Below are positions 33,077 to 43,081 of a stretch of DNA of 64,000 nt, piece by piece. How positions within the stretch are numbered: position 1 is the first letter of the stretch; each line of letters opens with the position of its first letter. The DNA comes from Streptomyces sp. RPA4-2. GTDB lineage: Bacteria > Actinomycetota > Actinomycetes > Streptomycetales > Streptomycetaceae. A program made the translations under genes and the position numbers. The notes beneath the pieces are model-generated. The model was not told the origin of the DNA. It saw nothing but the letters and a program-made list of their open reading frames with translations, and did no database searches. The DNA lies in NCBI RefSeq assembly GCF_012273515.2, contig NZ_CP050975.2, positions 558,001-622,000 on the forward strand, read 5' to 3'.

Positions 33077-34075
33077 ATGGAGGATGCTGCGCCGTTGGAT
33101 CTGGTCGGGGTGGACGCCGAGGCGGAGAAGGCCTATCGCCATCTGCTGGCGTGCGGTGGCGGGACCGTCGACGACGTGATGGCGGCGCTCGGCGTGACGT
33201 ACCAGGAAGGGCTGGCGCTGCTCGAACGGCTGCACCGCTTCGGACTGGTCACCCGGCGCACCTCGGGAGAGTTCCTCACCGTGGATCCGCGGCACGCACT
33301 GCGGGCTCTGGTGGAGTCACGCGAACGCCAACTCGCCTCCGTGCGGGATGCGGCGGGCTCCCTCGGGGCGATCTTCGACACCGCGAAACGGGCCAGGAAC
33401 GGAGGCCACGGAACCCTCGTGATCAGCGGGCCGGAAGCGGTCGGCGACCGCTACTACCGGTTGAAGCAGGCCGCGCGCGCCGAGATCTGTTCCCTCGACC
33501 GTCCCCCGTTCCTGCTGGCCCCGAACGCGCCGCTCGACGAGGCGGTGGTGGGCCGAGGTGTCCGGGTCCGCGCCGTCTACGCGGCCTCCAGCTTTGTCGC
33601 CGACGGCGGGTGGCCGGAACTGGGCAGTCTGGTGTCGAGAGGAGAAGAAGCCAGGATCACACCGACGCTGCCGATCAAGCTCTCCATGGCCGACCGCTCG
33701 GCCGCGATGGTGTCACTGAGTCTTGCCGCCGGGAACACCGAGTGCCTCTACACCGAGGCGCCTCCGCTGCTGGAGGCTCTCGCGGAACTCTTCGAGCGCT
33801 ACTGGGCGGTCGCGTCCCCGCTGGCACGCGACCACGGTCCCGATGCTCAGGTGCCGCCGCCGGCCGGTCTCCCGGAGGAGGACCGCAAGCCCACGGACGA
33901 GGAACGGAACCTCCTGGCTCTGTTCGCGGCCGGTGTCAAGGACGAGGCGATCGCCCGCCAGTTCGGGATTTCGTCACGGACGCTGCGAAGGCGCATCCAG
34001 GACCTCTACGCGGAACTGGGGACGACCAGTCGGTTCGGCGCCGGCGTCGCGGCGGCGCGCCGCGACTGGGTCTGA
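33077..34075 (+). CDS. TrmB/LuxR-type helix-turn-helix regulator
   Basis: A 332-residue regulator. The N-terminal part (residues about 10-80) looks like a TrmB-type winged helix (AYRHLLACGGGTVDDVMAALGVTYQEGLALLERLHRFGLVTRR). The middle (about 110-265) is a sensor region related to phospholipase-D-like TrmB domains, and the C-terminus (about 285-330) is a LuxR helix-turn-helix (LLALFAAGVKDEAIARQFGISSRTLRRRIQDLYAELG). GGAGG lies 6 nt before the ATG. It is one of a large Streptomyces group often found near secreted or secondary-metabolism genes. The target may be the following subtilase gene, which is only a guess from position. Confidence 0.85.
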   Translation: MEDAAPLDLVGVDAEAEKAYRHLLACGGGTVDDVMAALGVTYQEGLALLERLHRFGLVTRRTSGEFLTVDPRHALRALVESRERQLASVRDAAGSLGAIFDTAKRARNGGHGTLVISGPEAVGDRYYRLKQAARAEICSLDRPPFLLAPNAPLDEAVVGRGVRVRAVYAASSFVADGGWPELGSLVSRGEEARITPTLPIKLSMADRSAAMVSLSLAAGNTECLYTEAPPLLEALAELFERYWAVASPLARDHGPDAQVPPPAGLPEEDRKPTDEERNLLALFAAGVKDEAIARQFGISSRTLRRRIQDLYAELGTTSRFGAGVAAARRDWV

Positions 34076-34360
34076 GCACACGGCCGGCTTCGCACCGCAC
34101 CCAGGTGCGACATCCGCGTGATAACTCAACCGACGCGAATTCAAAGGAAATTGACGACACGTCAATCAAGGTAAAGGGAGAGACTTCCGCCCACGTGGGG
34201 TGGGTGGCCGACGGTGTCCACCCGGGGAATTCCACTGATTGCACGGCCACTTGTCCACTTGAGGACAATGGCACTCAAGGGACATGGCGAGTTCTTTACA
34301 GCGAAGCAAAAGACTGGCTGACTACGGACATCTTTCGCACGCCTAGCTCTTGAGGTTCCC
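34076..34360 (+). promoter_or_regulatory. Leader/promoter region of the subtilase gene
   Basis: This 285-bp stretch is visibly richer in A and T than its surroundings and has no gene. It contains the inverted repeat ATTGACG-ACA-CGTCAAT (34150-34166), whose left arm includes a TTGACG -35-like hexamer, and TTGTCC-N6-GGACAA (34251-34268). These could be operators; no regulator can be assigned. Confidence 0.45.
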
Positions 34361-37300
34361 TTGCGCATACCTCCCTCGCCCAGACGCGGGCTGACTGTCG
34401 CGGTCGCCGTGCTCGTGGCACTGACGACCACCGGTCCGGCCGTGTCGGCCGAGACTCCCCGCTCCTCCACCACATCCGCCGCCGGACGTCCGCAGGCCAC
34501 GGGTACCGTCACGCTGATCACCGGTGACAAGGTCGCGGTGACCGTCAGCAACGGCCGTACCAGCGCCACCGTCACGGATCCGCAGGGCAGGCCGACCGGC
34601 GCCCATGTCATGACGGTCGGCCCCGACACCTACGTGTACCCCGACGCGGCGCTGCCCTACATCGCGTCAGGAGCACTCGACGAGCGGCTGTTCAACGTCA
34701 ACGAACTGCTCGAGGACGGCTACGACGACAGCCACAGCGACCGACTGCCGCTGATCGTCACCTACACCGACGCTGCCGCCCGTGCCCGCAGCGCGAAGAC
34801 CCCGGACGGTGCGCGCAGGACCCTGACCCTCAGCAGCATCCAGGGCGCCGCGATATCCGCCGAACACACGCGGACCACGGACTTCTGGGCCTCCCTCACC
34901 GGCAACGCGGAGACCGGGGCGGGAGCGCGCTCGGCCGCGGACGCGCGACCGTCCGGGCGGCTGACGGGCGGGATCGCCAAGGTGTGGCTGGACGGCAAGG
35001 CCAAGGCGACGCTGTCCGACACCACCGCGCAGATCGGCGCGCCCCAGGTCTGGGCGGGCGGGGACACCGGCCAAGGCGTGGACGTCGCAGTGCTGGACAC
35101 GGGAATCGACGCGGCGCACCCGGACTTCGCGGGGCGGATCGCCGCGTCGGAGAGCTTCGTGCCGGGGCAGGACGTCACCGACCGGCACGGCCACGGCACG
35201 CATGTCGCCTCGACCGTCGCCGGCACGGGCGCCGCGTCCGACGGCAAGGAGAAGGGAGTGGCTCCGGGCGCCTCGCTGCACATCGGCAAGGTCCTGGACA
35301 ACGATGGCAGCGGCCAGGACTCCTGGATCCTGGCCGGCATGGAGTGGGCCGCCCGCGACCAGCACGCGAAGGTCGTCAGCATGAGCCTGGGCGGTGATCC
35401 CACCGACGGCACCGACCCACTGAGCCAGGCCGTCAACCGGCTCAGCGAGGAGACCGGGGCGCTGTTCGTCATCGCCGCGGGCAACTCCGGCCCGGAGGCG
35501 TACAGCATCGGCGCGCCGGGTGCGGCGGACGCCGCGCTGACGGTCGGCGCGGTGAACGGTCCGGGCAAGGGCGTGGACCAGCTGGCGGAGTTCTCCAGCC
35601 GCGGGCCGCGCGTCGGCGACAACGCCGTCAAGCCCGACCTGACCGCCCCCGGCGTCGACATTCTCGCGGCCCGGTCGCAGTACGCGCCCGAGGGTGAGGG
35701 CGCGTACCAGACCATGAGCGGCACCTCCATGGCGACGCCCCATGTCGCGGGCGCCGCGGCTCTGTTGGCGGAGAAGCACCCGGACTGGAACGGACGGCAG
35801 CTCAAGGACGCGCTGGTCGGCACCACCGCCAGTACGCGGCAGTCCAGCCCCTACCAGGGTGGCAGCGGGCGGCTCGACATCGCCGCGGCCGTGAAGGCCA
35901 CCGTGGTCGCCTCCGGTTCCGCGTTCGCCCAGGTCCACTACCCGTACACACCCGGGCAGACGGTTCGCAGGGACGTCACCTACAGCAACTTCGCGGCCGA
36001 GCCGGTCACCCTGGACCTGGGGCTCGTCGCGGACAACATCCCCGACGGGCTGTTCACCCTCACCGACCCCCGTCCGACCGTCCCCGCGCACGGCACCGCG
36101 ACCGTCGGTGTGATCACCCACCTCGACCGGGCCGCGGACAACGCCGCCTACACCAGTCAGCTCACCGCCACCGGCCCCGACGGCACGGTTCGTGCCCGTA
36201 CCCCGGTCGGCGTGAACAAGGAGGGCCGACGCGTCAAGCTGTCGGTCACCGCGAAGGACCGCAAGGGCGAGGGGCTGCCCGGCACCCTCGTGCTCAAGGA
36301 CATCGACCGGAACACCGTTCCCAAGGTGTACACCGTCGACTCCTCCGGCACCCTCGACCTCAGCCTGGTGCCGAGCACCTACACGGCCTGGATGTACGCC
36401 GACGTCCCCGGCATCGACGGCACGCACACACTGGGCCTGGGCCTGTTCTCCGCACCGGAGGTCGACCTCGGCAACGACCGGTCGCTCCACTTCGACGCCG
36501 CCGACCTCCACCGGGCCGCGGCCCTCACGCCGCAGCCGACCGCCAACAGCTTCATGCGGGTGGACCAGTACCGGTCGAACGGCGACATGTTCCCGTTCAT
36601 GGACAGCTACATGCCCGAGTACTGGCGCTATGACAGCCTCTGGGCGGCCGCGACGCCCAAGGTGACGCAGGGCTCGTACACCTTCGCGACGCGCTGGCGG
36701 CAGATCGAGCGGCCACTGACCCTCTCGCTGGGCTCCCAGACGTACGAGAGCGCCGTCGTGCAGAGCCTGTCCCCCATGTTGCCCGAGGGCAGCAACCGGT
36801 ACCGGGCCGTCTGGGCCGGAAACGGTTCGACCGCGGACTTCGGCAGGCTCAAGGTCCGCGGCCAGGTGGCGGTCGTCCGCCGCAGCGACTCGGTGTCCGC
36901 CCCGGACCAGGCGGCGGCCGCGGCGAAGGCCGGCGCCAAGCTGCTGCTGATCCTCAACGACGGCTACGGAAAGCTGGATCCATGGGCCGACCTGCCCGAC
37001 GCCGCACCGCTGCCGGTGGCCTCGCTCGGCACCGATGACAGCATCCGTCTGCGAAGCGGCCTTCAGTGGCCCGGAGTTGGAATGCTGAAGGTGGTCTCGC
37101 ACCCTCAGCCGCACTATCTGTACGACCTGGTCCGGCATTACGACGGCGCGATCCCCCGGAGTCTGACGTACCGGCCCGGTCCGGGCGAACTCGCCAGGAT
37201 CGACGAGTCGTTCCGCGACACCAAGCAGGGCAAGGCCGTACAGGTACGGTACGACCTGACCGTCGACTCCGGTCTGCCGCTGAACAGCAACGCCACCCCC

Positions 37301-38116
37301 GTCCCGGCCCAGGGCACCCTCACCTCGTGGGTGACAGCGGATCCCGGCGTCTCATGGGTGACGCAGGCCGCGGTCAGCGACCTCAGTCAGCAGGACTCTC
37401 CACGCTCGTACAAGGGGCGCGGCACTGCCCGCGACGTCTGGTTCTCTCCCGTGCAGCATCCGCGGCTCCTCGACGACAGCGCCCACCGCGCCCCCTTCAG
37501 GATCGGCGACGTCATCAGCACGTCCTCGATCACCGCGTGGGGGGACTCCGCCGGCCACGCGGGCGTCGCCTGGGCCGACGGGGACACCTCGAAGATCTCC
37601 CTCTATCAGGGTGACCAGCTGCTCGGCGAAGAAGCCAACGAACGGATCGTCACCGTCGAAGGCGTACCGACGGATCCGCTGCCGTACCGGATCGTGGTGG
37701 AGGGGAAGCGTGATCTGCCGGGCCGGCCGTACTCGACCCGGACCCGTACCGAATGGGGATTCACCTCCGGCACCACGGACTACAGGGTCCTCAGCCCTCT
37801 GCCGCTCATCCAGCTGGACTACGCGGTGGCCACCGACCTCTCCGGCCGGGCGAACCGGCGCGGCGCGCTGACCGTCACTCCCTCGCACTTCAAGGGCGCG
37901 ACGGGCGCCGCCTCGGTCCGCACCGTGGCCCTGGAGGTTTCCTACGACGACGGCGCCACCTGGCACCGGACGACACTGCGTCACTCGGGCACGGACTGGA
38001 AGGCGTCGCTCGACGCACCCTCCAAGGCGAGGTTCACCAGCCTGCGTACGACCGCGCGGGACGCCAACGGCAACAGCGTCAGCCAGACCGTGATCCGCGC
38101 CTTCGGCCTCAAGTAG
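34361..38116 (+). CDS. Large secreted subtilisin-like serine protease (S8)
   Basis: A 1251-residue exported protease starting with TTG, preceded by GAGG 5 nt upstream. A signal peptide (VAVAVLVALTTTGPAVSA) and a propeptide of about 190 residues precede the S8 domain. The triad is Asp246 (VAVLDTGID), His278 (GHGTHVAS) and Ser456 (SGTSMATPHVAG), with the oxyanion Asn375 (AAGNSG). About 750 C-terminal residues contain beta-sandwich-like regions and a PA-like stretch (VRGQVAVVRRSDS, AGAKLLLILNDG). This architecture is common in Streptomyces secreted proteases. The upstream regulator may control it. Confidence 0.93.
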   Translation: MRIPPSPRRGLTVAVAVLVALTTTGPAVSAETPRSSTTSAAGRPQATGTVTLITGDKVAVTVSNGRTSATVTDPQGRPTGAHVMTVGPDTYVYPDAALPYIASGALDERLFNVNELLEDGYDDSHSDRLPLIVTYTDAAARARSAKTPDGARRTLTLSSIQGAAISAEHTRTTDFWASLTGNAETGAGARSAADARPSGRLTGGIAKVWLDGKAKATLSDTTAQIGAPQVWAGGDTGQGVDVAVLDTGIDAAHPDFAGRIAASESFVPGQDVTDRHGHGTHVASTVAGTGAASDGKEKGVAPGASLHIGKVLDNDGSGQDSWILAGMEWAARDQHAKVVSMSLGGDPTDGTDPLSQAVNRLSEETGALFVIAAGNSGPEAYSIGAPGAADAALTVGAVNGPGKGVDQLAEFSSRGPRVGDNAVKPDLTAPGVDILAARSQYAPEGEGAYQTMSGTSMATPHVAGAAALLAEKHPDWNGRQLKDALVGTTASTRQSSPYQGGSGRLDIAAAVKATVVASGSAFAQVHYPYTPGQTVRRDVTYSNFAAEPVTLDLGLVADNIPDGLFTLTDPRPTVPAHGTATVGVITHLDRAADNAAYTSQLTATGPDGTVRARTPVGVNKEGRRVKLSVTAKDRKGEGLPGTLVLKDIDRNTVPKVYTVDSSGTLDLSLVPSTYTAWMYADVPGIDGTHTLGLGLFSAPEVDLGNDRSLHFDAADLHRAAALTPQPTANSFMRVDQYRSNGDMFPFMDSYMPEYWRYDSLWAAATPKVTQGSYTFATRWRQIERPLTLSLGSQTYESAVVQSLSPMLPEGSNRYRAVWAGNGSTADFGRLKVRGQVAVVRRSDSVSAPDQAAAAAKAGAKLLLILNDGYGKLDPWADLPDAAPLPVASLGTDDSIRLRSGLQWPGVGMLKVVSHPQPHYLYDLVRHYDGAIPRSLTYRPGPGELARIDESFRDTKQGKAVQVRYDLTVDSGLPLNSNATPVPAQGTLTSWVTADPGVSWVTQAAVSDLSQQDSPRSYKGRGTARDVWFSPVQHPRLLDDSAHRAPFRIGDVISTSSITAWGDSAGHAGVAWADGDTSKISLYQGDQLLGEEANERIVTVEGVPTDPLPYRIVVEGKRDLPGRPYSTRTRTEWGFTSGTTDYRVLSPLPLIQLDYAVATDLSGRANRRGALTVTPSHFKGATGAASVRTVALEVSYDDGATWHRTTLRHSGTDWKASLDAPSKARFTSLRTTARDANGNSVSQTVIRAFGLK

Positions 38117-38144
38117 GCGAGTCGGGCGTCGGCATGACCTGTGG

Positions 38145-38174
38145 GCCCCTGTTCGCACCCTCGCGAACAGGGGC
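38145..38174 (+). terminator. Hairpin terminator of the subtilase gene
   Basis: GCCCCTGTTCGC (38145-38156) and GCGAACAGGGGC (38163-38174) pair perfectly over 12 bp around a 6-nt loop, 28 nt after the stop codon. A short T-containing run follows. Confidence 0.85.
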
Positions 38175-38411
38175 TCCTTGGTGTTCGGTGGGGGCGGAAC
38201 GCCACGGGTGCGACGATCGACCGCGTGATCGACCGGGGCGACGCCTACGCCCCGATCCAGCTCGATGGCCACCCGCACCTCGGTCATCCGGCGACCGAGC
38301 GATGGAATGAAGGCCGGCGGATCCGAAACGGCGTCCGAGCATGGTGCGCCCATACGAATGAACCGCCGGCCGGCCGGGAACATCAGGGACGGAATCGCGG
38401 TTGATCACAGC

Positions 38412-40532
<2,121 letters not shown>

Positions 40533-40674
40533 TCACAGCAGGACGCCCCGGCCACCGCGAACGGCGGCCCCCCTTCAGGGCGTCCGAGCAGCGGAGCTCA
40601 GAGCAGCGGACACCGATGCCGTCCGCAGCGGCCCGTGCGCGTACCCCCGCCTCCGCCCGTGCTGGACTCCTGGT

Positions 40675-40705
40675 TTGACCTTGACACAGTGACAAGGCCT
40701 TCACT
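40675..40705 (+). promoter_or_regulatory. MerR-type promoter of the HEAT/MerR operon
   Basis: The inverted repeat CCTTGACAC-a-GTGACAAGG (40679-40697, one mismatch) fills a 19-bp spacer between TTGACC (40675-40680) and TTCACT (40700-40705). A long spacer with a dyad between -35 and -10 is the mark of MerR-activated promoters. An alternative -35 is the perfect TTGACA at 40681-40686. The MerR protein encoded at 41403 is the natural candidate regulator. Confidence 0.7.
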
Positions 40706-40727
40706 GCTTGCCGAGGAGGTGGTCTCG

Positions 40728-41399
40728 ATGACGGTCACGAGACAGGACACGGATGTGGCACGAGCGCTGCGGGGGCTGGAGGACGGCCGCTCGTCGGTGC
40801 GACTGCGAGCTGCCCTGGCGGTCGGCACGACGCCTGACCCGCGCTTCGTCGACAAACTCGTCGAACGATGCGCGCTCGAGCCCGAGTTCTTCGTCCGCGA
40901 CATGCTGACCTGGGCACTCACCCGCCACCCGGTGTCCATGACGCTTCCCGGACTGCTCCGCGAAGTCCGCTCGGAGCGTACGCAGGCACGGAGCCAGGCA
41001 CTCCACACGCTGTCCAAGATCGGGAACCGGCAGGCGTGGCCGGCGATCACCCGGACGCTCCTCGCCGACGTCGACGACGAGGTGGCGCGGAGCGCCTGGC
41101 GGGCGGCGGTCGTGCTCGTCCCGGAAGGCGAGGAGGCCGCGTTGGCCACGGTGTTGGCGAGCCAGCTCGGGCGCGGTGGGCGGGAGACGCAACTGAGTCT
41201 CAGCCGGGCGCTGGTCGCGCTCGGTGAGGCCGTTCTGCCGGCTCTGGGTGCCGCGACGACGGCCCCTGACCCGTGCGTGCGCGCGCACGCGCTCGCCACG
41301 GGGCGGATGCTGCGCGACCCGGACGCCGGGTTCGAGTTCGCGATCGAGGAGGCGAAGCGCGTCCTGGCTCTCGGCGTGTCCGGTCAGGAGGGATGCTAG
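40728..41399 (+). CDS. HEAT-repeat protein, partner of the MerR-HEAT regulator
   Basis: A 223-residue all-alpha protein made of degenerate HEAT-like helical pairs (LRGLEDGRSSVRLRAALAVG, PEFFVRDMLTWALTRHPVS, ARSQALHTLSKIGNRQAWPAI, DEVARSAWRAAVVLV). No signal peptide or catalytic motif is seen. GAGGAGGT lies 7 nt before the ATG. It is 3 bp upstream of the MerR-HEAT gene, so the two are co-transcribed and probably interact. HEAT proteins usually bind proteins or nucleic acid; some (AlkD) are DNA glycosylases. The function is unknown. Confidence 0.85.
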   Translation: MTVTRQDTDVARALRGLEDGRSSVRLRAALAVGTTPDPRFVDKLVERCALEPEFFVRDMLTWALTRHPVSMTLPGLLREVRSERTQARSQALHTLSKIGNRQAWPAITRTLLADVDDEVARSAWRAAVVLVPEGEEAALATVLASQLGRGGRETQLSLSRALVALGEAVLPALGAATTAPDPCVRAHALATGRMLRDPDAGFEFAIEEAKRVLALGVSGQEGC

Positions 41400-41402
41400 G
41401 AC

Positions 41403-42407
41403 GTGTTGATCGGTGAGGTGGCGCGACGGTCCGGAGTCAGTGCCCGTATGCTCCGGCATTATGAGTCGCTCGGTCTGGTGCGTCCTTCGGGTCGCACCGG
41501 CTCCGGATATCGGGAGTACTCCGGGGACGACATCCGCCGGATCTTCCATATCGAGAGCCTGCGGTCGCTGGGGCTTTCGCTGCGCGAGATCGGACGGGCG
41601 CTCGACGATCCTGGTTTCGAGCCCTCGTCGCTCGTCGACGACCTCATCGGTCAGACGCGCGAACGCATCGCGGCGGAGACCGAGTTGCTCACGCGGCTGC
41701 GCAGGATCCATGCCGCGGACCCCGTCGGCTGGGAGGACGTCCTCCAGGTCGTCGCACTCCTCCAGGCGCTGGAGTCGAAAAGCGCCGACGCGCGCCAGCG
41801 CGCGGCCCTCTCGTCGGTCGGCGAGGTCTCGGTGCCGGTAGAGGCCCTGGTCGAGGCAGCACTGAGCGAGACGGAACCGAACGTCGCCGGGGCCCTTCGA
41901 TGGGCGCTGGCACGATCGGGCGACGACGGCACGGCGCTGCTGGCGGAGGGCCTCGGCTCGCCCGTGGCCGCGGTGCGGGAACGTGCCGTTCGGTCCCTCG
42001 CCGAGATGCCGGGTGGTGAAGCCACCGAGTGGCTGCGGGATGCCCTCGCGAACGCCGACGTCGTGGTCCGCGGGTACGCGGCTCTGGCGCTCGGGACACG
42101 GGGTGTGGCCGAAGCGGCCCCGACACTCATCGACATGATCGTGGAGGGAAGGAACGACACCGACGCGGCCGATGCGCTGAGCATGCTGGCGAGCGACACC
42201 GCGACGGCGGATCAGATCGCGAGCAGGCTCGTCGACCGCCTCGCCCAAGACACCACCGAAGCGCCCGCACGCGGGCGGCTGACCCAGGCGCTGGCGGACG
42301 TCCCGGGGACAAGGGCGTCGCATGCCCTCGTGGAGCTGTCGCAGGACGGGGACCGTGCCGTCGCGCTGACCGCGGCGTACCTGCTTCACCTACGCGACGC
42401 ACGGTGA
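41403..42407 (+). CDS. MerR-family regulator with HEAT-repeat sensor domain
   Basis: A 334-residue regulator with GTG start. Residues 1-70 are a MerR winged helix-turn-helix (LIGEVARRSGVSARMLRHYESLGLV, GYREYSGDDIRRI), followed by a dimerisation coil (about 75-110). Instead of a small metal- or drug-binding tail, the C-terminal 215 residues are HEAT-like repeats (LVEAALSETEPNVAGALRWALARSG, PVAAVRERAVRSLAEMPGG, DVVVRGYAALALGTRGVAEAAP). It lies directly after a stand-alone HEAT protein and behind a MerR-type promoter, so it probably activates its own operon. The signal may be a macromolecule or the partner protein. Confidence 0.88.
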   Translation: MLIGEVARRSGVSARMLRHYESLGLVRPSGRTGSGYREYSGDDIRRIFHIESLRSLGLSLREIGRALDDPGFEPSSLVDDLIGQTRERIAAETELLTRLRRIHAADPVGWEDVLQVVALLQALESKSADARQRAALSSVGEVSVPVEALVEAALSETEPNVAGALRWALARSGDDGTALLAEGLGSPVAAVRERAVRSLAEMPGGEATEWLRDALANADVVVRGYAALALGTRGVAEAAPTLIDMIVEGRNDTDAADALSMLASDTATADQIASRLVDRLAQDTTEAPARGRLTQALADVPGTRASHALVELSQDGDRAVALTAAYLLHLRDAR

Positions 42408-42439
42408 GGGTTCTCTCCAAGGGCACCACGGAACGATGA

Positions 42440-42765
42440 CGAACGTACGTGCCCGGGTCGGCTGGCGCGAGCGGCAGGCCGGTGCGGGGCCGTTCCACGA
42501 GGTCGGGGTTGGCGATGAAGGCGCGGCCGAAGCTGATCAGGTCCGCACCGGGGCCGAGCCGGTGGTCGGCGGCGCCCCGGTCGGCCTGCTTCGGACCCAT
42601 CGGGATCACCGGGTTCATGACCCGACCGCCCGGCCCTGCACGGCGCGGCCGGATCAGCACCTCCTCCTCGGCGGTCGCCTTCAGGTGCACGTGGGCGAGG
42701 TCGAAGCGGGCGAGCTCGGCGAGCAGGGCCGCGTACAGCTCCTGGTACCGCTGGGCGCGACCCTG
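42440..42765 (-). pseudogene. Decayed 3' fragment of an Old Yellow Enzyme-type NADH:flavin oxidoreductase
   Basis: Leftward codons read YQELYAALLAELARFDLAHV, then HLKATAEEEVLI, then MNPVIPMGPKQADRGAADH, then GADLISFGRAFIANPDLVER. These match the C-terminal barrel and flavin-binding part of NemA-like enzymes. The N-terminal two thirds are missing. Several Leu positions expected in the family are Pro here (ERPRTGLPL, HRLGPGAD), which indicates loss of function. No intact copy lies nearby. Confidence 0.75.
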
Positions 42766-43081
42766 CTCGCCGCCCTGATCACCCGCTCCCACCGCACTCT
42801 GGGCCGCAGGGCCGAGGCGTAGACGACACGCGGAACGGTACAGCGGTCGCGGGGGTGTCAGGCCTGGCCTGCCACCCCCGTTCCGCCGTCGGCCGACGCC
42901 GCGCACGCACTCCGGTCTCGGCCGTCCATGAGCCGCCCGAGGTTGCTCACCTTCGCGGCCCGCTCCCGCGGGCGGGCCGCGGCCACCGCCGCGTGCGGCG
43001 GCTTCGAGCGCGGGATCGTCCCCGTCGGCGGCCGCCCGGCGGACCGGTCGGCCAGGCCGGCAGGGTGCTTTCGGTCAAGGG
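42766..43081. other. Intergenic sequence without a recognisable gene
   Basis: This stretch, between the OYE remnant and the ABC exporter gene, gives only Arg/Ala/Gly-rich translations. It is probably the eroded remainder of the region that held the rest of the oxidoreductase. Confidence 0.4.
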
